From: Thamnaconus septentrionalis
Taxonomy: Eukaryota; Chordata; Actinopteri; Tetraodontiformes; Monacanthidae
Length of the DNA: 64,000 nucleotides
Direction: 5' to 3'
NCBI GenBank assembly: GCA_009823395.1
Contig: CM020516.1
Span: forward strand, 6,426,001-6,490,000
A model generated the notes under the pieces. The model was not told the origin of the DNA. It saw only the letters and a program-made list of their open reading frames with translations, and searched no databases. Below are positions 11,370 to 24,700 of the stretch, piece after piece; the stretch's first letter is position 1, and the number at the start of each line of letters is the position of its first letter. Made by a program: the position numbers and the translations under genes.

Positions 11370-11586
11370 ATCTAGTCAGTTAAACCTTGCCTCACTAGTG
11401 AGCGTTGCCGACAAGCCACAGCCCGTAAGTGGCTTTAGAGGAGGCTTCCACCAACAGATGTGTGGGGAAAACAGATGCAGCTTGTGGGCCAGCTCTCTCC
11501 CCAGGAGGAGGACAAAAGACTCCTTCTCCTGGGCTGCCTTCAGGATCCAGAATAGGACGACACATGTGCCACTATGTTAAGTGTCA

Positions 11587-11587
<1 letters not shown>

Positions 11588-11638
<51 letters not shown>
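11588..11638. repeat. (CA)n microsatellite
   Basis: 51 bp of uninterrupted CA. Confidence 0.95.
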
Positions 11639-11641
<3 letters not shown>

Positions 11642-12008
11642 GCAAAGTGACAGTTTTAGTTCACACCACCTCAATTACTATTTACTTATCTACAAATAAT
11701 GAACCGATTCACAAAGGGTGGTAAAATGTTCGAACGTAATTTCCGATTACTCACAATGAGGACATCCTTTATCCTCCACGTGTTATCACGCACGTTGCTT
11801 CTATAAAAAAATTAAAGTGACTTAAATAAATAAAGTTGGATAAAGGCTGGATAGACGTGTTCGACGTACAGGGTAATATTTAATCGACACAATTTGAGCG
11901 CGTCTTCACCTTTAAGAAAGAAAGAAAGAAAGAAATAAGACAGGAAGTGATTATTTCGCGGTAAAAATATAAAATCATTAATCATTAACATCATTCGGTC
12001 GTCTCTCC

Positions 12009-12030
12009 TATATATATATATATATATATA
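12009..12030. repeat. (TA)n microsatellite
   Basis: 22 bp of TA followed by a short CA run. Confidence 0.9.
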
Positions 12031-12442
12031 CACACATAAACAGAGTTTCTCCACCGCTATGTGAACACTGAAGAGTGTTCTATATTATAACATATTAAAT
12101 ACATATGGAGGCGGGCATTATGTCCCAGCGGGCAAACACTGGCGCGCATACACGCGGTAAATTTCGAAAACACGCCGTCCACGCTCCGCGCAAAACTGGT
12201 GGAACTCGTGGAATATGAAATACAGAAAAACAAGTCGACTCGCTTGAAAAACGGCCAGAATTGCGAATGTAAAAACAAAAACAAAAAAACAAAGCGCGAA
12301 GAAAGAGAATTGTTCTGCCGGCCGATCCGAACTACCTCCGTCACCGCTCGGTTTAAAAGTGAAGTGAGTCCATCGCGACAAACAAAACACACAAAAGTTG
12401 TGTGCTGATTGACTTTAATTCAACACAAAACGGAGGTCTTAC

Positions 12443-12720
12443 CTTACCGCCTCTCTGGCGCTTAAAAACAGAACTGTGAAGGAACCGCAACTGCCCGCCT
12501 TTGGTGCCTTCACGACGCAACGGAAAAATGAGTTGCGCATTGACCACCCTCTGCCCCCAAAAAAAAAAAAGAAACAAAGTCAACAACAATGACGAGCTTT
12601 GATCAAACGCACGTGCGCTTTCACGGGCGTCGGTAGCAAAGTCGGTATTAAAGGAGAAGAGAAGGAAACGGAACCGCCGTTCCAACGAAGCTAGGTTCGA
12701 ACGAGCCTCAACGCAAGATG
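12443..12720 (-). promoter_or_regulatory. Candidate CpG-bearing promoter and noncoding exon on the minus strand
   Basis: A CpG-containing stretch ends on the minus strand in overlapping donor consensus GCG|GTAAGGTAAGA (exon end 12448 or 12443). It has no supported start codon. Strand and position fit a distal noncoding first exon of slc29a1, but an unrelated noncoding RNA is possible. Confidence 0.35.
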
Positions 12721-12755
12721 AGCGGTGTGAGAGACATTGATGCAGCATCTCTCTC

Positions 12756-12784
<29 letters not shown>
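12756..12784. repeat. (CA)n microsatellite
   Basis: 29 bp of CA. Confidence 0.9.
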
Positions 12785-12786
<2 letters not shown>

Positions 12787-12799
12787 TGGTTGTCAAAAA

Positions 12800-15700
12800 C
12801 ACTTATGTCCTACATTTTGCAGCACTCACATACCTTTACACGTACATACATGGCAATTTAATATCAAATGCAATGTATTTTTCAAAAAAAGCAAGACATC
12901 GATTTACATAAAAGCCAGGGTCAAGCACTGTCATAATAGAGCCAAACACACAACACAGCAGAGAGAGGGTACACTGCACACTACACTACAGAGAGGCTGG
13001 GATCAGATGGAATCATTCGTGTAGGTGAATGGCCGAGACGAAACATCAATACAAGCCCTGAACGCGTTGGAGGGAGCGATGAGTAAACAGGCGAGACCTG
13101 TGAATCCTCCGTCCTTGGCACCATTTAAGGCAGAACCTCAGCTATTTTTTTTTTTTATTTTTTTGCCAAAACAAAAACAGAACAGTGAATGTATTTGCAG
13201 AGCAGACTTGCAAAGCAAACCAAAACAAGTTGTGGAGCAGAGAGGCAGCTGGTGAACCAAAAAACCTTCTAGCTTTCACGAGGATGTGGCAAAACTCTTC
13301 ATGTGAGAGTTTTTTCCAGTGTGGGCAAAGCTTTTTCTGTATGTGTCATTTGTGAAAAGTGTCTTTTTCAAAGAGAAATGTGCAGACGCCCTGGCCCTGA
13401 TGTAATCCTGCCTGAAAGTGCCGCAGTCCTCTCCTCCATTTTCTGACACGAGAGGATGTTTTCCCGTGTGCCTGAGAAATCTGGCACCAACGTATAATTT
13501 CGTCAGAACACATGCGAGCTGTCTGTGCCGCTGCCATGCCAAAGGGCTTGTTTACGGTCTCTCTCTCCTTTCTTTTTTTGCTCCATGTGGTCTCCGCCGA
13601 TTGCTCGTTCGGTCGTTCATAGGTTACCCACACCCCGTCTCGTTCCGCTCTAAAAAAAGCCCCGCCGTGGTTATATGGACGCAGACCATGTGGAGGAGCA
13701 CGCCTGGCTGCCTTCACTTCCAAACACAAAACCAAGCCAGGAGTGTCGTTGAACTGAGGGACGACTGAAGCTCATCACACACAGGCCACAGAAATATCTT
13801 CACTTTCTGTTCTTGATAAGAACATCCAGTCTTTTCTCTAATAAGTGAAGGATTCTAATCCTTTACTTATTAGGGTAATGCCAAAGCAAACCCAACGCTG
13901 CTGTCATGCATCTACTGGAAATAGTGACTTTTTTTTAAAGGCACATTTTCTCCTACTCCAAACTGCAAACACTGGGTCAGTTGAGACAGCAGTGGTAACA
14001 GTACAGACGGTACAAAAACAAAAACACACAAAAAGGGGGATTTTACCTTTAAAAAAAGAATAAGAGAAGAGACAATACGGTTTTAAGAAGCCACTTCTGT
14101 CTTCTAAAAAATATTGGCAGAAACAGTCTCGTGGGCGACATGAGACAACAAAAATGATTATACTGCAAAGTTACAAGGCAAAGTGAAACTGTTAACTGCC
14201 AGCTGCCTTTAACCGTTGCGATTGTAGCTCACCAGGTGCATTTGCGTGCCCGAGTGTTGGTATAACCTCTAAGGGGCCATTTTACTTTGGCTCACAAAAG
14301 CTGGAGAGCACACCCAACAAGCCTGATAAGAAACCAGTTCACCCCAAAAGAACCTGGATGAACTGTTGTTGGTCTCTCTGTACGACAAAATGTTATGTCA
14401 CCAGCTTCTGTTGTTCTTGCCGAGCCCTGACAATTCACTCGTGCCGTTTTTAGAACACAAAAGTTTACAACAACAGTTTATGAGCAAATAAACACTAGAC
14501 ATATGTCTAATTTGAGAATATCCTGTGGGGTCCGTGGCATACGAGGGGGAACTTGGGGAGAGGAGCAGGGTATGCCATGAAAGGGCTGGAAGTGACTCTG
14601 ACCCCATACTGAGATTTAAGAGGACAAAGGTAGGAAATGGAATTCCAGTGGATGGCCTCTACAACCCCTGGAGGACTTCAGGAGATGCAGAGAGAGCGAA
14701 GTAAATCCCTCTTTGGATTAAGAATGTCAAATCCTGGCTCCGTTTTTTGGGGGATTACGGTTCGGGTCGAAGCGACAAAGACAGACAGACAAAGGAAAAA
14801 CTCCTCGGGGGAGGTCCAAGAGGGCCAAGCCCTCATCTGCACCTCAGTAGCCACTTTGAAATTCCCAACAGTGTGTGAGTGGCCTGCGAGGGTCAGCGCG
14901 AAATCCCTGTCACAATGGCTGAGCTGCAAACTGACCGCTGCAAAGGCAGCACATTCCTCTCAATCCAGGGGTGCATTCATGGCCAAGAGTTAAACCCAAG
15001 AGCACAAAAAGATACGGCCAACTTCAGGGAGTTTGTTTATCGAGTTCACTCAGTTCTCCTTCTCGGCCTTTACAATCCCAATTTATCAACAGATTGGACA
15101 AGCGCAGGGTTTAGATTTTGGCCCCATCTCGTCCAAAAAATGCAGACATCCCTGCAAACACAGTTTGGATTTATAAGCCTATAATTCACAGGTGATACTG
15201 TTATCATATCATAAACATCAGGAGCATCTTAAACTCCGTATCGTTTTCTATATTTCCTCATCTTGTTATGCATTTGCGCTGGGATTTGAAGCAATAAAGG
15301 AGGCAAGTCACTAGCTATTGCAAATTACATTAAGGTGTGAAGGTACCAGCCCGGAACATCACATGTTCTGTTCAGCAGGAGGGTGCGAGCGAGCATTCCT
15401 TGAGCTGCGTCTTAGTTTCTGCAAACCCGTTGCACCAGGCTTGGATTCAATCACCTCGCTGACTGTTGTTCTTGGGAAGGGTTGGTGTTAAAGGTTAAAT
15501 AAACACTAGGAAACACTGTCGCCAAACATTTTAAAGTTAATTTGACTTAAATGGTGTTGTTCTGAGAGGCTCTGAGACTCATAAGTTGTTTAATTTTGAT
15601 AATAATGATTACTCAATATATTGTTTTTTATCTTTTATTTAATTTAATCATTTGTCCACAGAAAATGTTTTGTCTTGTTGATATTAACTGCACAAACGTT

Positions 15701-16760
15701 GATGATTGTATTGAATGTACATGTATTTCATGGAACATCAACTGACAGCAATAAAAAAGTTGATCGCAAAAATAAGTTAAAGTTGTTGATTTGTTTTCTT
15801 TTATTTGTCATTTTGAGAGTCTTTTGCTGTTTGCGTGTGTCAATCATGAGTTTCATTGCCAGGTTTTACTGTTTTAGTTTTGGATGTGCAATCAGTGAAC
15901 CAATCAGAATGGCTCTGGGTGTTTGCAATTTCAAAACTTACGTCAACTGTGAAATCAACTCAGGACATCTGAATTCGCCCGCTGACAGACTCGGCTCTGG
16001 AAAAGTGGAGTTCGTCAAACTTGTGCTGACGTACTAACGATTATTTTTCTCTGTCACCCCTATAACATAATCTCCATCTGTCCTCACCCTGGCTGCTGGC
16101 CGGCTCTCGGATCTTATCAGAGGCCATCAGCCATCCCGGAGTTCACCTGCAGAGAAAAATAATCAAAAGTAGCTCGGCCCAAGTGTTTCTCTTTCACTAG
16201 GGTACACAGCAATTACTGCGTTTTCTCTTGCGTGAATACGTCCCTTCAACATCCCGTCTGCTCGTTTAAAACGCATTATTCTCTGAGTCGTGTCAGAGAG
16301 TGGCGACTGTAATCTGTGGGGCTGAACATTAAACTTTGACTTCTCGCAAACCAGCTCCTCCTGTTTTTCAGACTTGCTGGACGATGGAAACTATCTGTTC
16401 GGATCATCACACAACAATGAGCTAATTAGTCTTGTTATTTTTAGAGGCTCATCAGAACGAAACAGACCCAAGTCCTGAGGACATATTTATGCTGGTCTAG
16501 TTCCTCAGAGGCGCTGACATTTTAAGAAGCTGCTACCAGATCCCTCAGCAGCATAAACCACGGGGCAACGTGACACTGGCGTGATTGAACTCCACGCATC
16601 TGCCCACAACCGTCCTGACAACTGTGTTGCTGTCACCAACACAGCATGAAGCTGCGTGTGAGAGAAGCTCACATTCTTCCAACCTCTCTTAAAGTGAGTG
16701 CCCATACCAGTCAGACATTTGACTGAAATATCCCTGGAAATTCTCAAGTGCACAGTCACA
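12800..16760. other. Noncoding, no recognised gene
   Basis: No exon, RNA gene or element could be identified. Open frames of up to 129 codons show no recognisable domain. Confidence 0.5.
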
Positions 16761-16764
16761 AATT

Positions 16765-17350
16765 GAATCCATTCTTACTTACTTATTTACTTAGACCTTT
16801 GTATTCCTTTTGGAACATAGGCCATAGATGAAATATTTCCAACCGCGCCTTTCTAAAGCCATTTTCTCCAGCTGGGTCCACATCAGTGGTTCTTCATTTC
16901 TTGCTCTTCATTTCTACTCCAGGTGTTTTTGGGTTTTTGGGCCTCTTTTGCCCTGTGGGTTCCATGTTAAAGCCTGTTTGGTGATTGCTTCTTTGTTTCT
17001 TCTGAGTGTATGACCAGTTCAGGTCCATTTCCTCCTCCTCAGCTAGATCTCCATGATTGTTTGGTTGGGTGCGTTCCCACCGGTCAAAGTTGTTAATTCT
17101 ATTTGGCTAGAAGATCCCGAGGATGCGTCTCTGGCACCGGTTGGTGAAGGTTTGCAGTTTCTTTTGGTGATATGTCATTGGTGGTCCTCCAGGTTTCTGA
17201 TCCATATAACAATATGGTCTTAACATTGGAGCTGAAGACCCCCAACTTGGTACTAAGTGAGATATGTTTTGTTTTCCAGATAGTATTCAACATGTTGAAA
17301 TCTGCCCTTGTTTTTCCAATTCTGGCCTTTGTGTCCATCCATTCTGCGGT
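16765..17350 (-). mobile_element. RTE-like LINE reverse-transcriptase 3' fragment
   Basis: The minus strand encodes RIGKTRADFNMLNTIWKTK, ISLSTKLGVFSSNVKTILLY and GSETWRTT. This is the conserved C-terminal segment of RTE-type non-LTR retrotransposon polymerases (family pattern IGKAR.AF..L..IW, SNVKSVLLYGSETW). The frame is lost downstream and the fragment ends in a TAAG-rich tail near 16770. It is 5'-truncated and dead. Confidence 0.85.
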
Positions 17351-17399
17351 CGTTGATGTGACTTGCTGAATAAACTGCCATCAGTTTATAAAATAGGCT

Positions 17400-20300
17400 G
17401 CGGTCTAAAGACTTTGCCTTCCCTTAAGAAAAATTTAAAGCGTTTAGTAAGGTTTCTGTGCGTGACATCACACACATAACCTCAACACATTTATTCATTA
17501 TATTAATAAATAAGATATGACTACTGATTTCACAGTGTGGAGTGACGACTTGCACCACAACCCTCCCAGATACACTTTTATGTCTGGGCTGTTTTGGCTT
17601 GTCTCGCCAATTAAGGGGGCGGTGCCACAGCTGCTGTTGTTGTTTCTAGGATCAACAAATCCTCAAAAGAAGAGGCTTTTTCATACATTTAGCCCAAAAC
17701 GAGCCTTAGGAAACAACGAGAATTAACTGTCTGGAAACTGTCAGCCAGCAGACAATGTGTCATCATGGACTGCAGCAGCAGTGTCTGTCAGGCACAGTTG
17801 GTTTCTGCAGACTTGACTCATATGGGGAATGCAGGCATTCTTCTTCCAACAGTGACTGAAGTGCTTCAGAGTCAATCTGTCATCACCCATCAATTGTCTT
17901 TAAAGAGTCTTCTTTGTGGAGGGGAACAGACAGCAGTCGGCATGTCTTTTCCACAGTGCCAACAACAACAACACAACATCAGAAGGAGAAATAACACACA
18001 GCAGGGAGGAGACTTTTTACGTTTACGTCTCAAAGTGAAAAAAGATCTCTGCAGAACCACGGTGTCACCACAAAGTACAAAAACAAGAGTGTTTTACAAG
18101 GAGCTCAAGCTGCCGCTGCAGACTATGAGCTCCAACTAGCCTTCTCAACTGCAGACGTGGCTATTTTCACTGGTTTAAGCAGCTCTTTACTCAACAATGC
18201 ACTGACCGTTTCCTCTTGGATGCTTTGGGGAAGAATAACAAATGTGCAAATCTGATTCATTCACAACATTATGACGCGAGTTGAGTGTTGTAAATGGCAA
18301 AGACATGTTTGAGATTGTTCATCTTTGGCCAACAAAATAAGACTGTGACACAGTGTTCATGCAGAGCCAGGAAGACACAGTAACTCAGTATTCAATGTGC
18401 TATTCTAAGTCCATCACAAAATGTGTTGAAAAGCATTAGTTGTGTTTACTTACAGATGGCTGCAGAGCGACGGGGAGAGCAAAATCCAGCTGCTTCCAAC
18501 TAAACTGAGCTATGGCAGGAATTATTTTGTGAGCAAACAAACTTGGGGATTATCTTAATTTTGGAACGCTTTTTGCGGACCTCAAAATTTCAGCAGCGCT
18601 CTCTGTGTTTCATCTCCCTCCCCCTGCTGACTGGGTCAGTTCATGTTGTGACAAAACAAGAGAATGCTAACAAGGTGAAGGAAAAAAAAGATTAAACTGC
18701 TCAAATAAAAGATTAACAAGCATTTTTCCGGTGAATAAACTGGTGTCTACTGTTACTGTAGCTCTTTGAGACTGCTGAACAATGCATCGCCCTGAGGCTA
18801 CAGTCAACTGTGAAGGGCATTCTGCTTATTCTGACGTAACAAGCTAAAGACCTTGGTGCAATATATGATAAAATAACGACTACGATTGCTCGTCTGTTTG
18901 GCTGCACTGATAGATCAGTATCTGTAACCTTGAGGGCCTCGGCTTGTTACAAATGAAAAGAAAAGAAGAAGACAATGGCACTGTTGAAGATCCAATCTCG
19001 TCCTCATGGCTTCACCTGACTGCATCATGTTACCCTCCCCACATGCTTAAATGTTTATATCCCTAAACCAAAGCGTTCTAACTTTGGTTTAGTCACAAGA
19101 CACAAGGTCGGTGGGAGATCAGGTGATGGGGCGGAGAAATAAAAGGGAAAGCACATCACGGTTAATAATAAAACAGAGTTAAACACTGGTAACAAGGTTG
19201 GTCTTACTTCAAAGTACAATAGCTGGATGTCAAAATGGAAATGCTGCCAATTTTGTTGTAATTAGAGGGAATGAGGGTACTACTACTACTACCCAAATCC
19301 AGACTGTGACACAAATCTGTGACAGAAACACGTAATTGGGTTTTTTTGCAAGAAGGAACAAACTGACCTGAAAGAAAAAGCAGGATCGTACCACACCATT
19401 TGGATGCATTTCAGGATGTGTTTGGGCAGTTTCAGTGTTTGGTGCTGAGGTTGTAATCTATTCTGCGCAACTGTTGTGAGAAAGTTCTGAAAAAACCAAA
19501 AAAAACCAAAAAAAACATTATGACCTTGACTCAAAAATAAAGCTGGCTTTATTGGAGCTTGCTCGATGGAGTTTGTGGGAAAAGAGACACAACACAGAAC
19601 TCACAGACAAAACAAAAAAAACAGTGTTCTCAACAGGTCTTAAAATGTCATAGTATAGCGCCACAGGCAATAGCATCTTTTTCCCTGGATGAATGGGTGG
19701 AAGGGAAGGGAGGAAGAAGGCAGTGCACGTATCTACTCTGGAAACTGCTGAAGAAGATCACAAGGAAGGAGCTACTGAGTTCTTAACAACAGCAGCTGCT
19801 GATGAAGACTGGCAGCAGTTTTTTCTGAACAGGATACCAGCACTTTTACATGTAGAGAACAACATAGAACTGCAACAAAGGCTTTAATAACTAGCTTTTA
19901 ATTGCATTCACGAGTGGCTTTGGCAAGTTTTCCACTAAACCCAACACTGTATTGCCATTAAGCATGGGGCAGTGATGTCTACTTGTTGTTGCAACAAACA
20001 AGCAACTTGTCATGAAGGCATTATTACAAGTTTCCTCGCCGTTTGCCAGATGGATCTGCAAGCTAAATGTAAAACACTTGGGGAGAGTCTTCACAGAGTT
20101 TGGCACGTACACTCGGGGAGAGAAAATCACTCCCCAATATTTCCCAACACCAACTTGTAAGTTGAATCATAATTAAGCCATTCATCATGAAAACAAAAAT
20201 GTCTGAAAATATCAAGGAATGCCTTAACTCCCTGGCCTGTCCGAGCTTGTGGACGTGCCGTGTCAGTTTCACCTCTGCTAAGCAAAAAATCCACCCACTT

Positions 20301-21280
20301 AAATCAACCGTGTTACATATACAAAAGCCAAGTCTTAATCCTCCTGTAGATATCAGCCATGAATGAATGCTGCAGCGCTGCCAAGAGCATCTCGGCCTCC
20401 TGAACTTTCTCCTCTTTTCTCACCACACGCCGCTCACTGTATGTAAAAACCAACAGCAACACAAAGACCCCCCGCTGTGAGACCAGCGGCGTTCCCAAAG
20501 CCCTGGGACTCCTGACAAGCAAGGGGCTTCCAGTGTTATTCCGCGCACTACGGCAACATTGCAACAAGCACACCGTGTATTTACATGATGCAGGGCCCCC
20601 CGAGGTTTACTCAGCCTGACGGGGTACAAGTCTCAGAGCTCTTTCATGTTGTCCCCCGCTGTGTGTGTGTGAGTGAGTGTGCGCGTGTGTATGTGCGTGT
20701 GTGCGTTTGTGCGTGTGTGTGAAAACCATCTTCTCACACTGTCACCTGCTGTGATTCCTCAACTCTGACGGAGCAAACGTCTCAACCTCTGGCCCACAGC
20801 GGCCCGAAGCCAGGGGCTACTTTTGAACTTCAGCTATAACAACACAATATTCTCAGTGCGGGTCAAAGGCAGCTATCAGTCATCGCACAGCGACGGCAAG
20901 CACTTCGCAGGATGCAGTATCACATTTAAAGGTCCAATGTCATGCAGAAATTCCATTGACCGGTGTCCTCTGATAATATGACGCCACTAAATCCTGCCAG
21001 TAAGTCCATCCATCCTTTGCTGGCTTCGTGCACCAAAACAAGCAGCGCTGTGAATCAGCACTTTGTGATGTCACAAAGGGCATTGAAAGCTCTCCTCCAA
21101 TTAGCGCGAGCGCCCCAAGAAAGGTTTTGGTTCCACCGTCTGAGATCTCCTGTTTATTTCTTTTCGTTCTTCCGTACATGTGGAGGGTCCGACCGAGCAA
21201 TGCTTTTAGCAGGAAGCTAACTCTTTGTTTTTTTTGCAGGAGGTTGTCAACAAAGGGCTGAATGAAATCTTCCACAGAGA
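17400..21280. other. Noncoding, no recognised gene
   Basis: No supported gene. A 124-codon open frame at 17765-18139 has no recognisable similarity. At 20926-20942 the motif TTTAAAGGTCCAATGT resembles one end of the TTAA element at 33079, without a partner end. Confidence 0.5.
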
Positions 21281-21292
21281 TCTAGTCTGTAT

Positions 21293-21773
21293 CAGTACGG
21301 CACAATTTTTACATTGAAAAAATCTCATGGCACACCACCAACCAAAAATATTATTTAAAAAAAATACACTTTTTAGCTTAATAATGACAATATAGTCTAT
21401 TAATTTATTTATAGTCCATCAGTGTGAAACATGGGAAACCTGTTTAGAGCAGAATAAGAATGCCTAAATTTAACCCACGTTGGGAAAATTTGCATAGTTA
21501 TAGCAGCATGTACCGTGCAAAAGGGGAATTAAAAAGAAATAAGTGAATACAATAAAAATACAAATGATTTACATACCTATAGATGATGACAGAGGACAAA
21601 GCTGATATCCTGGGAGGAAAACAGGCTTAAATTCCTTTGAAATCACAGTCACTCTACAATGGACTGTTATTCTTTTTAGACCTATGAAGTGAAATTGGAT
21701 CATTTTTCACAGCACACCTGTCATTATCTCACGGTGCACTCGAGTGCCGCGGCACACTGGTTGAAAAACACTG
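21293..21773. mobile_element. Second hAT-like nonautonomous family member
   Basis: Left end CAGTACGGCAC; right end, reverse complemented, CAGTGTTTTTCAACCAGTG, a typical Charlie-type hAT terminus. Flanking 8-bp repeats are GTCTGTAT (21285-21292) and GTCTGTAC (21774-21781), one mismatch. The 481 bp have no transposase frame. Confidence 0.75.
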
Positions 21774-21799
21774 GTCTGTACTGCCATATTAATCATGCC

Positions 21800-24700
21800 A
21801 GGCTGCTCTGTTATTGGAGATCTGGCAGCGGGACAACACTGGTGTCCTCTGCCACTTTGTGACCTTGTCGAGCTGCAGCTGCACCGCCAGCTCCGCACAA
21901 CAAACAGGCACATAAACCGGCCCACCTGGCGGAAAATAACAACATCATGCACCAGCAGTCGGCCGTCCTTTCCCTCCTCTGCCTGTTGGGCTCAAGCCTA
22001 AGTATTTTTTCGATGCTGGTCGCCGTTGTTTTTTTAACGACCCCAGCTCTGATGCACGCAGACTTACCCGTCCGCAGCCCGCCGCCTGCTGTGCAGGATG
22101 CCCTCACGTGTGAGCAGCGTGTCGCTCCGCAGGCAACGGCGCTCATGCGCTTGCTCCGCCGTTTTTTTTGTCCCTGGCTCAATCCGCAGCAGCAGGATCC
22201 GGTTCAGTGCGACGCACTCGTGCAGCTGGCACAGGGAGAGAGAAAATGAGAGGGGCTGCAGGGGTGGGGTGGGGGTGGTTGGATGACAGAGGACAGATCA
22301 GGGGGTGCCTTTGATTGGTCCAAATTCCAACAAATAGCAGGTCGGCCGGCTAATTTGAGATTTTACAAATGCACGGCCGGGTTATAATCCCTTTAAAGCG
22401 TGTGGCTCGGGCCACAGACTGGGTCAGGAGGGAGAGAAGGTGGCATGTGCAACAAACTGGGTCTCCTCCAGCAAAGCTGGAACGCTGACGCAATAGAGGC
22501 CGACTGTGACCTCCAGGCACCGCCGGCAGCTTTTCACTCAGAGCAAATGGAAAAATGTCAATGCAACTTTAAAAAGTCACATCTTGAGGCAAACGCCAGG
22601 CGAAACACATTTTCCATTGTTTACTACCACACTAGGCACATGCAAGTGTGGTGCTTTAAATGTGGTTGGGTCTTTGGAGGTCCATCCTGATTTTTCCCCC
22701 CCGGTTTGTTTTGGAGCATCGCATGTGACGCAAAAAAACTGAAAATAGGCTTAAAATGAAAGAAAAGATGATGGGTCAATACAGACCCCAATCTTCCTGA
22801 TATCACGTGTTGCTCAGCCCTGGCATGGAAATAAAGGACTTACAGTTAAGTGAAGCCCTGGTGATGAAACTAACTTTAAACTATGGTGCACGTTAAATAT
22901 GCCTGTGCTTGAGTGGATCAAGAAATGCATTTTTGGGTGCATGCAACTCACCGTGGGGGGTTGGGTGGTTGGTGGCTGCAAAGAGTCGAGCAGTGAAGGC
23001 ATCCTGAGCCCCAAGTGAATCAGCACTATGCGTCTAAATATAACACCCAAAGGTTGAATCACATATCAGTTGCTGTTAGATGACACTAAGAGCGAACAAA
23101 AGTAAAACAAAAGTCAATTTTCACATTTGTAATGTAAAAACTGTATGTCTTTTGTAATATATTAATTTTTGAGAATGAAAATGCAAAGAATTCTGCTGCT
23201 GAATGAAATCAATTAATCCATACATCTTCCATAACCACTTCCACCTCCATTCAGGGCTGGGAGGGTCTGCTGGAGTCCATCCCAGCTGTCATAGGCCCAT
23301 GCAGACACAGGGACAACATGCAAACTAGCACACAGAAAGACCCCAGGCCTGGGCCTTTTCTGAATGAAATCATGTGAGGATAATCAAATGATCAGAGTGG
23401 CAATGAGTGGCTAATTATTTTGCAGAAAACGAGTTCCAGCAAAGAGGCGTGTTCTCTTTAATAGAACATCAAACACACAGAGAGAAAATGAAAGAAAGGT
23501 GATATTTTCCCAGCCGTGCATCTTATTTTCATCAACGCTTCCAGCTGAGCAGCGCTGTTCAAATAACCAATGTGTGCAGAACTGTGAGACTGTGTTGGAA
23601 ACCTTTACAAGTGCAGCAGAAGCAGCAGCGTCACTCATTCTCACAGCTTTTAATAGCAGCGCGCGAAAGGTCTTGCCTCCAATTTATACATAGCGGGATT
23701 AGCAACAGCAAGTAAGCCAAACGGCAAAAGTATCATCTGGACTTCCTCAAAGTTTGTGTTTGTTTTCCATTCTCAATTAAACAGACTGCCAACGACATTT
23801 TCACCGAGGCAACTAAAACACAGTGCTGCAAGGAATAGATGTAATTCAAAAGACGAGTATTAAATACACTATTTTTGGTAATAGGGTGAACTGATCTGAG
23901 CTCCAGTTGCTGAACTTTGCGTGCGTCTCTTCAGGACCACTCCTACACTAAACAGATGTGCACAAGTATGAAGAGAGAAAAAAAAAACCCACAACCTGTG
24001 GCCTGATCTCATACATCTGTGGGTTTTTATACTGGAGGATGTTTGGCGAATGCTTGCAAGTCCCCATCTTCCCTCCTCAACAAGCCGTCTCTGGGATGAC
24101 CCCTTCAGACCCCTCCTTCCTGACCTCCTTCCAAGAGTCCCCTCCACTCTCCCTGTCCACTCCAGGCGCCAGGCTCCATTCCCCCCTTGCTCGCATACAT
24201 TCCCTGTGCCGTGCCGAGTCGGTACTGAGGAGTAACTCGGTGACCCGGTTACACAACTGGGTGCCGGTGAAATTCTTTGCAACGGATTGTGGGTGCCAAA
24301 TGTCACCTTTCATCAGCCCTTTTTCACACACACACAGACGGGTGTATGTGTGTGTCGGGGGGTTCGCAAACCCCGTCTTCTGTGTAAATCTGTGACACAG
24401 TCTGACCCACATTAGGGAAATCCACCACAGTTCCCTCAAGTACGTTTAGCAGAACTTCAATTCACAGAAGCTTAACACCCCCCACGCCCACCACGTGCCA
24501 ATTTTCTCATTAAAAAGGAAGTTTCTGAAATAACTATACCATAAACTGGACAGTGTGCAGTGAACTACTTGCAATTTTTCCTTCATGATTTATGACTGCT
24601 GAGGGTGCAGATTGGACTGATTGATTCTCCAATAAGGCTAAATGTGTGGGGTACAGTTCCCAGGGATCTGGTGGTGTTGACTGGTGAAGCGCTTTTGGAG

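Noticed and set aside
17765..18139. 124-codon plus-strand open frame
   Set aside because: No recognised domain, no promoter or splice evidence; length is within chance.
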